Source: Lacrimispora sp. BS-2 (GTDB lineage Bacteria; Bacillota; Clostridia; Lachnospirales; Lachnospiraceae). Taken from it: a stretch of 64,000 bases of DNA. The notes under the pieces were generated by a model, which saw only the letters and a list, made by a program, of their open reading frames with translations, did no database searches and was not told the origin of the DNA. Shown in pieces: positions 28,163 to 36,653 of the stretch (the stretch's first letter is position 1; each line of letters starts with the position of its first letter). The stretch lies in the NCBI RefSeq assembly GCF_040207125.1, contig NZ_CP157940.1, forward strand, positions 4,278,001 through 4,342,000. Direction: 5' to 3'. Made by a program: the position numbers and the translations under genes.

Positions 28163-28895
28163 TGATGAGAGAGTCGTACTGGAAAGCATCAGTAAAACTG
28201 TGAACTGGCATGCCTGCGGTGTAACGCTTGCAGGTGTCTGTAAGAATGCGTTTGAAGCGCTGGGAGCTATAAAACAACAACAACCCGATATTGTGATTAC
28301 TGATATTAAAATGCCTGTTATGGATGGGCTGGAACTCATTCATAAGGTGCGGGAATTTGACTCTCATGTAGAATTTATTATCCTGTCGGGGTACGGTGAA
28401 TTTGAACTGGCTAAGAAAGCCATGAAGGAGGGAGTGCGTCACTTCCTCTTAAAACCATGCAGCGAGGAGGAGATCCGGGAGGCGGTAGCAGGAGCTTTAA
28501 AAGAACTTTCCATGCGAAACAGCCGGGCCGAAAGTAATAAAACCGAACGGGATGAACTTTTGGAAGATCAATTCCGTGATTTCACGGATATAATACTGGA
28601 CTATGTGCAGATACATTTTGCAGATGACGAATTAAACTTGAAATGGATCGCAAAGGAACTTGTTTTTTTAAATGAAGACTATGTCAGCAGATGTTTCCTC
28701 CGTCGTACCGGTTTAAAATTTACCAGTTATTTAAATCAGACGCGCGTGATGGAGGCCAGACGTCTTTTGGATAATTCCTCCGTCAGCTGCGAGGCGGTCG
28801 CCAGTATTGTTGGATATGGAAATAATCCAAAATACTTTGCAAAGGTATTTAAAAAATATACAGGATATACGCCAAAGGAATACAAAAACTCTTAA
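28140..28895 (+). CDS. response regulator, YesN-type with AraC HTH output
   Basis: Partner of the preceding kinase. 251 residues: N-terminal receiver domain with DD at 8-9, phospho-acceptor Asp55 in VITDIKMP and the Lys in LLKPC, and a C-terminal AraC-type DNA-binding domain ending in GYTPKEYKNS. The linker is short, without the extra central domain of longer YesN proteins. It is expected to activate the transporter genes that begin 110 bp downstream. Confidence 0.94.
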   Translation: MKQILLVDDERVVLESISKTVNWHACGVTLAGVCKNAFEALGAIKQQQPDIVITDIKMPVMDGLELIHKVREFDSHVEFIILSGYGEFELAKKAMKEGVRHFLLKPCSEEEIREAVAGALKELSMRNSRAESNKTERDELLEDQFRDFTDIILDYVQIHFADDELNLKWIAKELVFLNEDYVSRCFLRRTGLKFTSYLNQTRVMEARRLLDNSSVSCEAVASIVGYGNNPKYFAKVFKKYTGYTPKEYKNS

Positions 28896-29006
28896 AATGA
28901 TAAATAATGACGGTTTTCTACTCCTTTAACACGGTTTTGTTGGTTCCTTTAACAATGCGGGATCGTTATAATGAGGCCATCAACAAAAAGAGGAGGTATT
29001 TACTGT

Positions 29007-30698
29007 ATGAAAAGGAACAGAAAAAAACGGCTTTTTACAATCGCGGCTATAGTTGCGGTAACGGGTGCTGCAATATGCGGCTGTGGAAACGGATCAGAAA
29101 AGGCACCAATAAATCCACCGGAAAATGAGGGGACAAAGGATTCGGGCTCTGATCAATCCGGAAAGGATGGAATGACTACATTCACCTTTTCCAAAAGCTC
29201 ATTTCCCAGCGTTACGCTGCCAGATGGCCAGACCCCGGATAACAATGTAGTTCTTGACTATATCCGTGACAATTATCAGGTGGATATGGTGCTGGATTGG
29301 CAGGCAGAAGGATCGGAATATAATAATAAGCTGTCATTAAACATTGCGTCGGGAAGTCTTCCGGATATTTTCTACTGCAATGATTACCGTACCTTTCTGC
29401 AGCTGGCACAGAACGGACTGCTTGCGGATTTAACGGACATCTATGATGACAATATTTCAGAAACCATAAAAGGAATTGATAAATCCTACAATGGACGTAA
29501 CTTTGAACCGGTAACCGTCGACGGGCGAATCATGGCGATCCCGGCGGGAAACTTAGATGGGCAGCAGGATGTGCTCTGGCTCAGAAAGGACTGGCTGGAC
29601 AACCTGGGTCTGAAAGTTCCAAAGACGATCGAGGATCTGGAAAAGGTTCTGACCGCTTTTGTGAATGATGATCCTGACGGTAACGGTAAGAACGATACGG
29701 TGGGCCTTATTGTGGATGCAACGAAACCAGTGGCAGGCTATAACCATCCGTTTGGGTTAGAACCTATTTTTTATGCCATGAATGCATATCCAAGCTACTG
29801 GATGGAGAACGAACAGGGGGAAGTTTACTATGGTTCAACCGGTGCGGAGGTTAAAGAAGCCCTTGCCCTTTTAAATGACTGGTATAAAAAAGGATTGATT
29901 GACAAACAGTTTGCAACCAGGATCGGAAGCGGAGAGACGGAAGCAATGTTCACTTCCGGACAAGCCGGCGCTTATTTTGGAGCCGTGCATTCCAACTATG
30001 TTGATGCATTTACCAACAATCAGGATATCGAATTGGTGGCCGTTAATGCGCCTTTAGACGGCAGCGGAAAGTATAATTATGTATTGCCGTCCCCCATGGC
30101 GGCTATGCTCTGTATCAGCGCCAAGTGTTCCGACCCCGCCAAAGCGGTTGAAATAATCGGCATTGGAAACGACCTCTACAGAGGTTTTGACGAGAAAGCC
30201 AACGAGATTTTTAATGCGGCAGATATTGCGGCCTCCAGTAACGGACGGCGCGCCGTATTCCCCCAGGGATCTGTGACATATGATTATTTTGATATTATCA
30301 AAAAGCTTGGGAAAACGGTTCAGGAGCAGATTGATACCGGAAGCTATACCGAATATGAGGGTATGACCCAGTATGATAAGGACCAGGTGGTTTTAGCCTC
30401 TCAGTTTGCTGATGGTTCTGACAAAAATGAAGTTTCTTTTAAAGCTTATTATTACCGTTATATAGGAAGCCGCCTGCTGGACGATCATGCCCTGAATCCT
30501 TTAGAGGCCGCTTACTATTATACGACAGATTCCAGCGCTTCTTTGCAGACAGAGTTGGATACCCTTGAACAGGAGATGTATTTAAGCATTATTATCGGGG
30601 AAAAAGATGTGGATTATTTTGATGAATTTGTGTCAAAATGGAACAGCATCGGCGGTTCGGCCCTTTTAAAAGAGGTGAACCAGGTTCTGGGAAAATAG
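29007..30698 (+). CDS. sugar ABC transporter substrate-binding lipoprotein (LplA-like)
   Basis: Extracellular binding protein of a carbohydrate ABC importer. 563 residues from the ATG at 29007, set by GAGGAGG ten bases upstream. A basic N-terminus and hydrophobic stretch lead to a lipobox ending at Cys26 (ICGC), so the mature protein is lipid-anchored. Length and features (VLWLRKDWLDNLGLKVPKTI, DPDGNGKNDTVG) match the LplA/YtcQ branch that accepts oligosaccharides from complex glycans. It is first of the transporter genes after the kinase/regulator pair. The ligand is unknown. Confidence 0.92.
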   Translation: MKRNRKKRLFTIAAIVAVTGAAICGCGNGSEKAPINPPENEGTKDSGSDQSGKDGMTTFTFSKSSFPSVTLPDGQTPDNNVVLDYIRDNYQVDMVLDWQAEGSEYNNKLSLNIASGSLPDIFYCNDYRTFLQLAQNGLLADLTDIYDDNISETIKGIDKSYNGRNFEPVTVDGRIMAIPAGNLDGQQDVLWLRKDWLDNLGLKVPKTIEDLEKVLTAFVNDDPDGNGKNDTVGLIVDATKPVAGYNHPFGLEPIFYAMNAYPSYWMENEQGEVYYGSTGAEVKEALALLNDWYKKGLIDKQFATRIGSGETEAMFTSGQAGAYFGAVHSNYVDAFTNNQDIELVAVNAPLDGSGKYNYVLPSPMAAMLCISAKCSDPAKAVEIIGIGNDLYRGFDEKANEIFNAADIAASSNGRRAVFPQGSVTYDYFDIIKKLGKTVQEQIDTGSYTEYEGMTQYDKDQVVLASQFADGSDKNEVSFKAYYYRYIGSRLLDDHALNPLEAAYYYTTDSSASLQTELDTLEQEMYLSIIIGEKDVDYFDEFVSKWNSIGGSALLKEVNQVLGK

Positions 30699-30803
30699 CA
30701 GCAGCGAACGAGGACGTTACTGTCACTTAAATAGACGGAGGGCTTTTGCATCAGGTTGATATGTTCCTCCCGCTTGCGGCAGCCTTCCGGAATGGAGAAA
30801 ATT

Positions 30804-31736
30804 GTGGAATCAAATAAATTAAAGGTTAAGAACATTAAATTTACCAAAACCACCAGATACCGCCAGCTTCCCTACCACTTAATGATGCTTCCCGGAATGA
30901 TCTTCCTGATTATCTTTCATATCGTTCCAATGGGCGGCTTGATTATGGCATTTCAGAATTACATTCCCATTAAAGGGCTTATTCATTCGGATTTTGTGGG
31001 ACTTAAAAACTTCCAGAGACTTTTTCGACTGCCTACCTTTTGGTCTGTTCTGAGAAATACCATTATTATCTCGGTTGGAAAGCTGGTTTTAGTAACCATA
31101 GTGGCTATCACCTTTGCCATTCTTTTAAATGAATGCCGCAATGTGAAATTCAAAAGGCTGGTGCAGACAACCGTATACCTGCCTCATTTTTTATCCTGGG
31201 TAATTCTTGCGGTTATGTTCAGTAATATTTTTTCCTACTCAGGCATCATCAATCAGTTAGGGGGACTTTTTGGGAAAGAACCGGTCATGTTTATGATAAG
31301 CAATAGCTGGTTCCGGCGGATTTTGATCGGCGGAGAGGTATGGAAGGAGTTCGGCTACAGCGCAATCGTCTATGTGGCGGCCATGACCGGCATTGACCCT
31401 ACCCTGTATGAAGCAGCCGGCATCGACGGGGCCAACCGCCTGAAAAAGATTCTTTACATCACTTTGCCCAGTATTGTGCCAACCATTGTGCTGATGACTA
31501 CCCTAAATATGGGAAAGATATTGAGCGGTGGTTTTGATCAGGTATTTAACTTATATTCCCCGCTTGTCTACCGGACGGGTGACATCATCGACACGTATGT
31601 TTACCGCATGGGCCTGGTTGACTTGCAGTACAGCAACGGAACTGCGGTGGGTTTATTCAAATCACTAATCAGTTTTATCCTGTTGATCGCTGCCTATAAA
31701 ATTGCCGATAAGACCGTAGGCTACCGTGTATTTTAG
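30804..31736 (+). CDS. sugar ABC transporter permease (LplB-like)
   Basis: First membrane subunit of the importer, six helices, 310 residues. The EAA loop is clear (YEAAGIDGANRLKKILYITLP), shown here by EAAGIDGANR. Typical LplB segments are LPGMIFLIIFHIVPMGG and YLPHFLSWVILAVMF. I choose the GTG at 30804 because GGAG lies six bases upstream; the ATG at 30792, four codons earlier, has no ribosome site and is the alternative. No ATPase gene is present; such transporters share a general MsmX-type ATPase encoded elsewhere. Confidence 0.92.
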   Translation: MESNKLKVKNIKFTKTTRYRQLPYHLMMLPGMIFLIIFHIVPMGGLIMAFQNYIPIKGLIHSDFVGLKNFQRLFRLPTFWSVLRNTIIISVGKLVLVTIVAITFAILLNECRNVKFKRLVQTTVYLPHFLSWVILAVMFSNIFSYSGIINQLGGLFGKEPVMFMISNSWFRRILIGGEVWKEFGYSAIVYVAAMTGIDPTLYEAAGIDGANRLKKILYITLPSIVPTIVLMTTLNMGKILSGGFDQVFNLYSPLVYRTGDIIDTYVYRMGLVDLQYSNGTAVGLFKSLISFILLIAAYKIADKTVGYRVF

Positions 31737-31750
31737 AAAGGGGCGGACTG

Positions 31751-32635
31751 ATGAAAAGGAAAAAAATCAAAATTTCGGATGTTTTAATTTATGCTTTTTT
31801 ACTGTTTTGCGGGTTGATCTGTCTGATCCCGATTATAAATACGGTTGCAATCTCTTTCAGCGACAGGACAAGCGCAGCCATGGGGGCGGTAAAGCTATGG
31901 CCGGTTAATTTCACATTGATGTCCTACAAAAATATGATGAAGGAAACCCAGTTCTGGACCTCTTTCCTGGTTTCTGTAAAGAGAGTCATCATCGGAGTTT
32001 TCTTGAATATGGTACTATCTGTCCTGATGGCGTATCCGCTATCGAAATCTCCCATCAAGTTCCGCAGCAAGAAGATCTATATGTGGACCGTGGTATTTAC
32101 CATGCTGTTCAGCGGCGGGCTGGTTCCTACTTTTATGGTCATCAATCACTTAAGGCTGATGGATACTTTCTGGGCCCTGGTGCTGCCTGGTGCTGTTCCG
32201 GTCTTTAATATCATCATTTTGATGAACTTTTTTAAGGCCCTTCCGGAATCCCTGGAGGAATCTGCTTATGTGGACGGGGCAGGTCCCTGGACGGTTCTGC
32301 TAAAGATATATCTGCCGCTGTCCAAGGCTTCGTTGGCGACGATCAGCCTCTTCGCTATAGTTAACCATTGGAACGCTTACTTTGACGGGAAGATTTATAT
32401 AAATTCCTTAAACAGGCTTCCCCTGCAGACATATATTCAATCTCTTGCCGCCTCCATTAATACGAACATGATGGCAAGTATGACTGCTGAAGAGATCCAG
32501 GAGCAGCTTGCTGTTTCCAGCCTTACATTCAATTCTGCAAAGGTTATTGTATCCATGATACCGATACTCTTGATCTATCCGTTCCTTCAGCGGTATTTTG
32601 TGAGCGGCATGGTAGTTGGAGCCGTAAAAGAATAA
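31751..32635 (+). CDS. sugar ABC transporter permease (LplC/YtcP-like)
   Basis: Second membrane subunit, 294 residues, six helices. It has the EAA-like loop ESAYVDGAGPW and the usual C-terminus QRYFVSGMVVGAVKE. GAAAGGGG precedes the ATG; the gap to the first permease is 14 bp. The same C-terminal pattern is found in the broken permease fragment near 35900, which shows that a second system of this kind once existed in the region. Confidence 0.93.
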   Translation: MKRKKIKISDVLIYAFLLFCGLICLIPIINTVAISFSDRTSAAMGAVKLWPVNFTLMSYKNMMKETQFWTSFLVSVKRVIIGVFLNMVLSVLMAYPLSKSPIKFRSKKIYMWTVVFTMLFSGGLVPTFMVINHLRLMDTFWALVLPGAVPVFNIIILMNFFKALPESLEESAYVDGAGPWTVLLKIYLPLSKASLATISLFAIVNHWNAYFDGKIYINSLNRLPLQTYIQSLAASINTNMMASMTAEEIQEQLAVSSLTFNSAKVIVSMIPILLIYPFLQRYFVSGMVVGAVKE

Positions 32636-32648
32636 GGAGAACAGCGCT

Positions 32649-33440
32649 GTGAAAAATATTAAATTACACATTTTAGGAAGCTGCTCAGGGACGGAGCCGT
32701 TCCCGGGCAGGCACCACACAAGCGTGGCTTTAGAGCTTTCAAACGGCCTTTATTTTCTTGATGCGGGAGAGTGCAGCTCCTATACCGCACATCTGCTAGG
32801 TCTGGATCTATTAAAAACAAGGGGGATTTTTATTTCCCACTGTCATATGGACCATGTAGGCGGACTAGGGAATCTTTTGTGGACCATAAGAAAATTATCA
32901 GTGATACAACGGCGCGTTCCATTGGCGGATACGATCCATACTTATATCCCTTATCTGGAATCATATGAGGGGATTTTACAGAGTCTGCAGTATACAGAAG
33001 ATGATTTCCGGTGTGATTACAGCCATGAGGGGCATAAGATTCAGGATGGACTTTTATACTGCAGTCCCTGGGATGATCTTTCCATAGAAGCCATCCACAA
33101 TCACCATCTGGCCCATAAGGAAGGCCAGCCCTACCGATCCTTTTCGTTTCGGATCAGGACTCAGGGCAGGACAATCTTCTATTCGGGGGATACGGCCCTG
33201 AGTGATCTGGCCTACACGGTGCCGGAAAACTGTGATTTACTGATGATGGAAACCGGACACCATCAAGTGCCGGAGGTGTGCCGCTATTTACGGACACTGG
33301 ATCAGAAAATCGGCCGCCTGGTCTTTTTGCACCATGGCGTAAAGGTGCTGGCAGACCCGGCGGGTGCAGCTTTGGAGGCCGCGCAGTTATGGGGGGAAAA
33401 TTCAGTTATTGCTGAAGATGGAATGACAATTATCCTTTAG
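32649..33440 (+). CDS. MBL-fold metallohydrolase
   Basis: Cytoplasmic metallo-beta-lactamase-fold enzyme, 263 residues. The metal site HCHMDH (His64, His66, Asp68, His69) is intact, with a later His in the NHHLAHKEG region and the Asp in FYSGDTALSD. The overall pattern is closest to RNase Z-like or phosphodiesterase-like MBL proteins. GTG start with AAGGAG upstream, 13 bp after the second permease, so it is the last gene of the transporter operon. A role in processing the imported sugar ester or a regulatory nucleotide is possible but not shown. Confidence 0.88.
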   Translation: MKNIKLHILGSCSGTEPFPGRHHTSVALELSNGLYFLDAGECSSYTAHLLGLDLLKTRGIFISHCHMDHVGGLGNLLWTIRKLSVIQRRVPLADTIHTYIPYLESYEGILQSLQYTEDDFRCDYSHEGHKIQDGLLYCSPWDDLSIEAIHNHHLAHKEGQPYRSFSFRIRTQGRTIFYSGDTALSDLAYTVPENCDLLMMETGHHQVPEVCRYLRTLDQKIGRLVFLHHGVKVLADPAGAALEAAQLWGENSVIAEDGMTIIL

Positions 33441-33540
33441 ACGGCAAAACGCCTCCACAGATGGTTTTTATCTGACAATAGTAGAAAAAGAATGGGCGGA
33501 GGAAAATGGAGAATCAAAATGATTCCCTTAATTTTGCAGC

Positions 33541-33578
33541 AGGACCCCAGTCACGCATATATGAGTGACTGGGGTCCT
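33541..33578. terminator. Perfect hairpin between convergent genes
   Basis: AGGACCCCAGTCAC (33541-33554) pairs perfectly with GTGACTGGGGTCCT (33565-33578). There is no strong T tract on either strand, so terminator function is likely but not certain. Confidence 0.6.
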
Positions 33579-33584
33579 GACTGC

Positions 33585-35825
33585 TTATCTGGAATTCTTT
33601 ATCAGCAGCATATCTTCCCCTGCTTTCAATTCAAATTGATAGCAGCCGTTTTCCAAGGTTTCATATTTCATTTCTTGTTTTGGCTCTATGACAAACCCTG
33701 CTTTGAAATTAGGATTTATGATCAGTGGTTCTCCGGCTATGCTTTTTATATACACAAATTCTGTTTCACCATCTGTGTACCTGGCTGATATTTCAAAACC
33801 GCCCTCTGCCAGCAGTCCATAAAATTCTGCATTTCTCCATACATCTGGCATTGCCGGAAAAATTTTTACTTTACCCCCGTGGCACTGCATTAACATATAG
33901 TGGATGGATTCGTTTGCTGAAAGGGGCGTTTCAATAACGGGCCCGCCGCCTTCGGTGTAAAGGGTATTTGGGTTTAAGAAGTCTTTCAGGCCGCTTAAAC
34001 GCTTATATGCGTAATTGCCGTCACCTAATGCTGCTAACATAGCAGCGCTTCCTGTAAAGGAATATCCTTGCAGATATTCCGGCATACTCATCCAGGTTTT
34101 AATTGATTTTTCAATAACCTTTCGTTCTGCTTCCTTATCTTCGCTTACTATGTGAAGGGGGAAAAACTGTAATAAGTGGGAATAATGGCGATGGGACACG
34201 GTAAGAGGCAAATCCTTTCCGATCGTATAGCCTGTCTCATCCATGGAGTAATCTGTCAGGTTTTCAAGGTGTTCTGTCCAGGTATCCATAAGGGGTTCGT
34301 CATCAATGCCCAGTTTTTTTGCTGATTCAATCAAAGTAATAAGCGCCCACCGGAACAAGGCAAGGTCATAATTGGCATCTCTGACAGGATTTGAGGTAGG
34401 ATCAATGGGTCCGGGATATTCCGGTGAACTGGTCATAGGCAGATGCCATTTGCCATCCTCCTTCTTATAGGTGATCCTTAAGTAACTGTTTGCAGCTTTT
34501 TTAAGCATAGGATAAAACCTTTTTAAAATATCCTGATCCATAGTACTTTTATAATACCGATATACACAATGGAGCGCCCAGGTAATATTGCCAAGCTCGA
34601 ATATAATGACGTGTTCCGGATTTTCTTCCATGATATCCTCATAAGAAGGCATATAAGATTTCATGTCACATCCGGCTGAACGTCCGATAAACCAGCCGTC
34701 GTCGATTCCCAATGGCTTTGCATTTTCCGAGAGGGTTTCGTCATAGTGCTCCAAAGTATCTATGAGAGATTCTATCAGCTCTAAATGATTCGCTTTCTGC
34801 ATGGAGGAATAAATAAGCTGGACATTTAAATTCCACCATGCGGCCGGCCATGCGCTTAGAGTCGGCCATACACCCATATTGTCAATTATATGAAGGTTGC
34901 CCGGCCTGGTACAGCAGCCGAGCTTATATAGCTGCATGAGATAAAATCTTTCCCAATACTTTTCTGGTAATTTAACGATGCTTTTCCTGTAAAAATCTTC
35001 CCAGTGTTTCTGGTGGCTTCTGTATATTTCATTTAAATCAATTGCCATGACCTGTTTGATTAATTCTTCTGCTTCTTTTTCTGATGTGAATCCATGGCGG
35101 CTGAATCCTATTGAAATATACCATATCTTGTGGTTCTTACCTGCTTCTTTTGATGCAAGGGCTATAGAAAACTGCCCCTCTGGAGATAAGGACTCATTAA
35201 GGATTTTCTGATTATAAATTTCAATGTTATCTGCCATTTTTTGCTCTGCTGCCGGCGGAAAACACCTTTCCGGGACTTCATGAGCTTTTGCGGCATGGTG
35301 TTTTAAGGTCATGCCATGGCTTGGAACATATGACAGATCAAACGCAACTTCACCTTCCCATTCAGCATCAATGATGATGCAGTCTTTTTTTGCATACGCA
35401 ATACTGGAGTATTTCAGGGTTCCTTTATCTGTTTCAATCACTCGATCAACCTCTGCCTTGCGCAATGAGATGGATAAGCTTTCTTTTTTGATGGGATTTT
35501 TTACTTCAAGAACAACATCCCCAAGGGAAAGCCGTTGTTGTAAACAGCCTAACTCCGGGCAGTTGGTTGGCCCGTCTATGTCACCCCGGCCGATGCCCCA
35601 TTTCATGGAGGTGATGCTGTTTTTATAAATATTTGCACCGATTAAACCGTTGCCGATTAGTCCGCCATTCCCCCAATCTTTTGGGATATGAGCGATTCTG
35701 TCATTGATTATTTCCCGTATAGTTCCTTCGTGGTATTTTAGATTATCCCAAACAAAATCATAGCTGTCTAAAAATGCCTTTAAATCCAGTGTGTTTCTAA
35801 ATTCACGGATCTGCTCTCTTAACAT
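33585..35825 (-). CDS. glycoside hydrolase family 95-like enzyme
   Basis: Predicted intracellular glycosidase, 746 residues, no signal peptide. It resembles GH95 (alpha-L-fucosidase/alpha-L-galactosidase): an N-terminal beta-sandwich with GLIGNGLIGANIYKN, an alpha/alpha barrel with NLNVQLIYSSMQKANH, HVIIFELGN and SHRHYSHLLQFFP, and a C-terminal sheet domain. AGAAGG lies upstream of the ATG. It is downstream of a decayed permease pair on the same strand, so it was probably the last gene of a transporter-glycosidase operon that has lost its importer. Substrate fucose or galactose is inferred from the family. Confidence 0.82.
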   Translation of the reverse strand: MLREQIREFRNTLDLKAFLDSYDFVWDNLKYHEGTIREIINDRIAHIPKDWGNGGLIGNGLIGANIYKNSITSMKWGIGRGDIDGPTNCPELGCLQQRLSLGDVVLEVKNPIKKESLSISLRKAEVDRVIETDKGTLKYSSIAYAKKDCIIIDAEWEGEVAFDLSYVPSHGMTLKHHAAKAHEVPERCFPPAAEQKMADNIEIYNQKILNESLSPEGQFSIALASKEAGKNHKIWYISIGFSRHGFTSEKEAEELIKQVMAIDLNEIYRSHQKHWEDFYRKSIVKLPEKYWERFYLMQLYKLGCCTRPGNLHIIDNMGVWPTLSAWPAAWWNLNVQLIYSSMQKANHLELIESLIDTLEHYDETLSENAKPLGIDDGWFIGRSAGCDMKSYMPSYEDIMEENPEHVIIFELGNITWALHCVYRYYKSTMDQDILKRFYPMLKKAANSYLRITYKKEDGKWHLPMTSSPEYPGPIDPTSNPVRDANYDLALFRWALITLIESAKKLGIDDEPLMDTWTEHLENLTDYSMDETGYTIGKDLPLTVSHRHYSHLLQFFPLHIVSEDKEAERKVIEKSIKTWMSMPEYLQGYSFTGSAAMLAALGDGNYAYKRLSGLKDFLNPNTLYTEGGGPVIETPLSANESIHYMLMQCHGGKVKIFPAMPDVWRNAEFYGLLAEGGFEISARYTDGETEFVYIKSIAGEPLIINPNFKAGFVIEPKQEMKYETLENGCYQFELKAGEDMLLIKNSR

Positions 35826-35899
35826 GTTTTTTCCTTCTTTCTTTTTTGCTAAGTGTATATCGCTTATATAGCTGTTACAATTGCTTTATGATTTTGATA

Positions 35900-36397
35900 T
35901 TATTCTTTTGCAGCACCTGCCATAACTCCTTGCATAAAATACTTCTGCAGAAACAGATATATTGCAATAATTGGGCTGACAGAAACAACCAGAGCAGCCA
36001 TTTTCATGGTTTCATTAAGTTGACAAAACCTCTTGATGGAGACAGTACTTCAATAACAATACTGGCAAGGACGATCCATGAAATAAGGCATATATGTAAT
36101 TGTCTGCGCTGCCTTTTTAAATTTAACATTTTTTATATTGTTAAACAACAATAACAGGATAATTGGTGGAGGAAAATCGAAAATAATTTTATAAAAGCCA
36201 ATAATAATGGTATTTCTGAATACGGGCCAAAAATAAATACCATGAAACATTTTAATAAAATGTCCCAGCCCATTTTCCTTTGCCCATGGACTATTAAAAA
36301 TGCCAAGATTAAACTTGAACTCCTTAAATGCCAGAATAATGCCTGACACAGGTGCATATCGGAAAATCAGATAATAGAGGAGTACAGGAGATAGCAT
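35900..36397 (-). pseudogene. fused remnants of two sugar ABC permeases (LplB head, LplC tail)
   Basis: Reading leftward from 36397, an LplB-like permease begins without its first 20 or so residues (LLYYLIFRYAPVSGIILAF), continues to YMPYF near 36075, shifts frame there, and goes on as IVLASIVIEVLSPSRGFVN in the next frame. At about 36020 it jumps to the end of an LplC-like permease (VSPIIAIYLFLQKYFMQG, ending AGAAKE and stop at 35900). So a deletion joined two neighbouring permease genes, with an added frameshift and 5' truncation. No functional product is expected. Confidence 0.75.
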
Positions 36398-36462
36398 TCA
36401 CGGATTACCCATCTCAGTATAGAAAACAGCATACCAAGGCAATATAGTTTTAAATGTTTTTC

Positions 36463-36491
36463 TTGAATATAGCAAAGATTTGATGTATTAT
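36463..36491 (+). promoter_or_regulatory. Promoter upstream of the dacF-like gene
   Basis: TTGAAT (36463-36468), 17-bp spacer, TATTAT (36486-36491). The leader would include the rny-like segment and a hairpin. Confidence 0.45.
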
Positions 36492-36561
36492 AATATAAAT
36501 GCCTTTTTTCAGACCGGTCTGAGGTCGGAAAGATCCTTAAAGTTAAGGAATCTGGGGGCAG

Positions 36562-36630
36562 GTTATAGATTATGCGAAGTAAAATAATGCCTTAAAACCG
36601 TATAATAATCTGAATGCGGCTTTAAGGCAT
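36562..36630 (+). repeat. degenerate copy of the rny 3' end and terminator stem
   Basis: 36562-36582 matches the last seven codons of rny (25177-25197) at 18 of 21 bases and would read VIDYAK-stop against VTDYAK-stop. It is followed by ATGCCTTAAAACCGTA, which matches the rny terminator arm at 15 of 16 bases. Here ATGCCTTAAA (36587-36596) pairs with TTTAAGGCAT (36621-36630), 11 bp before the next ribosome site. Confidence 0.6.
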
Positions 36631-36653
36631 ATTTCATGTCAGGAGGATGATAC

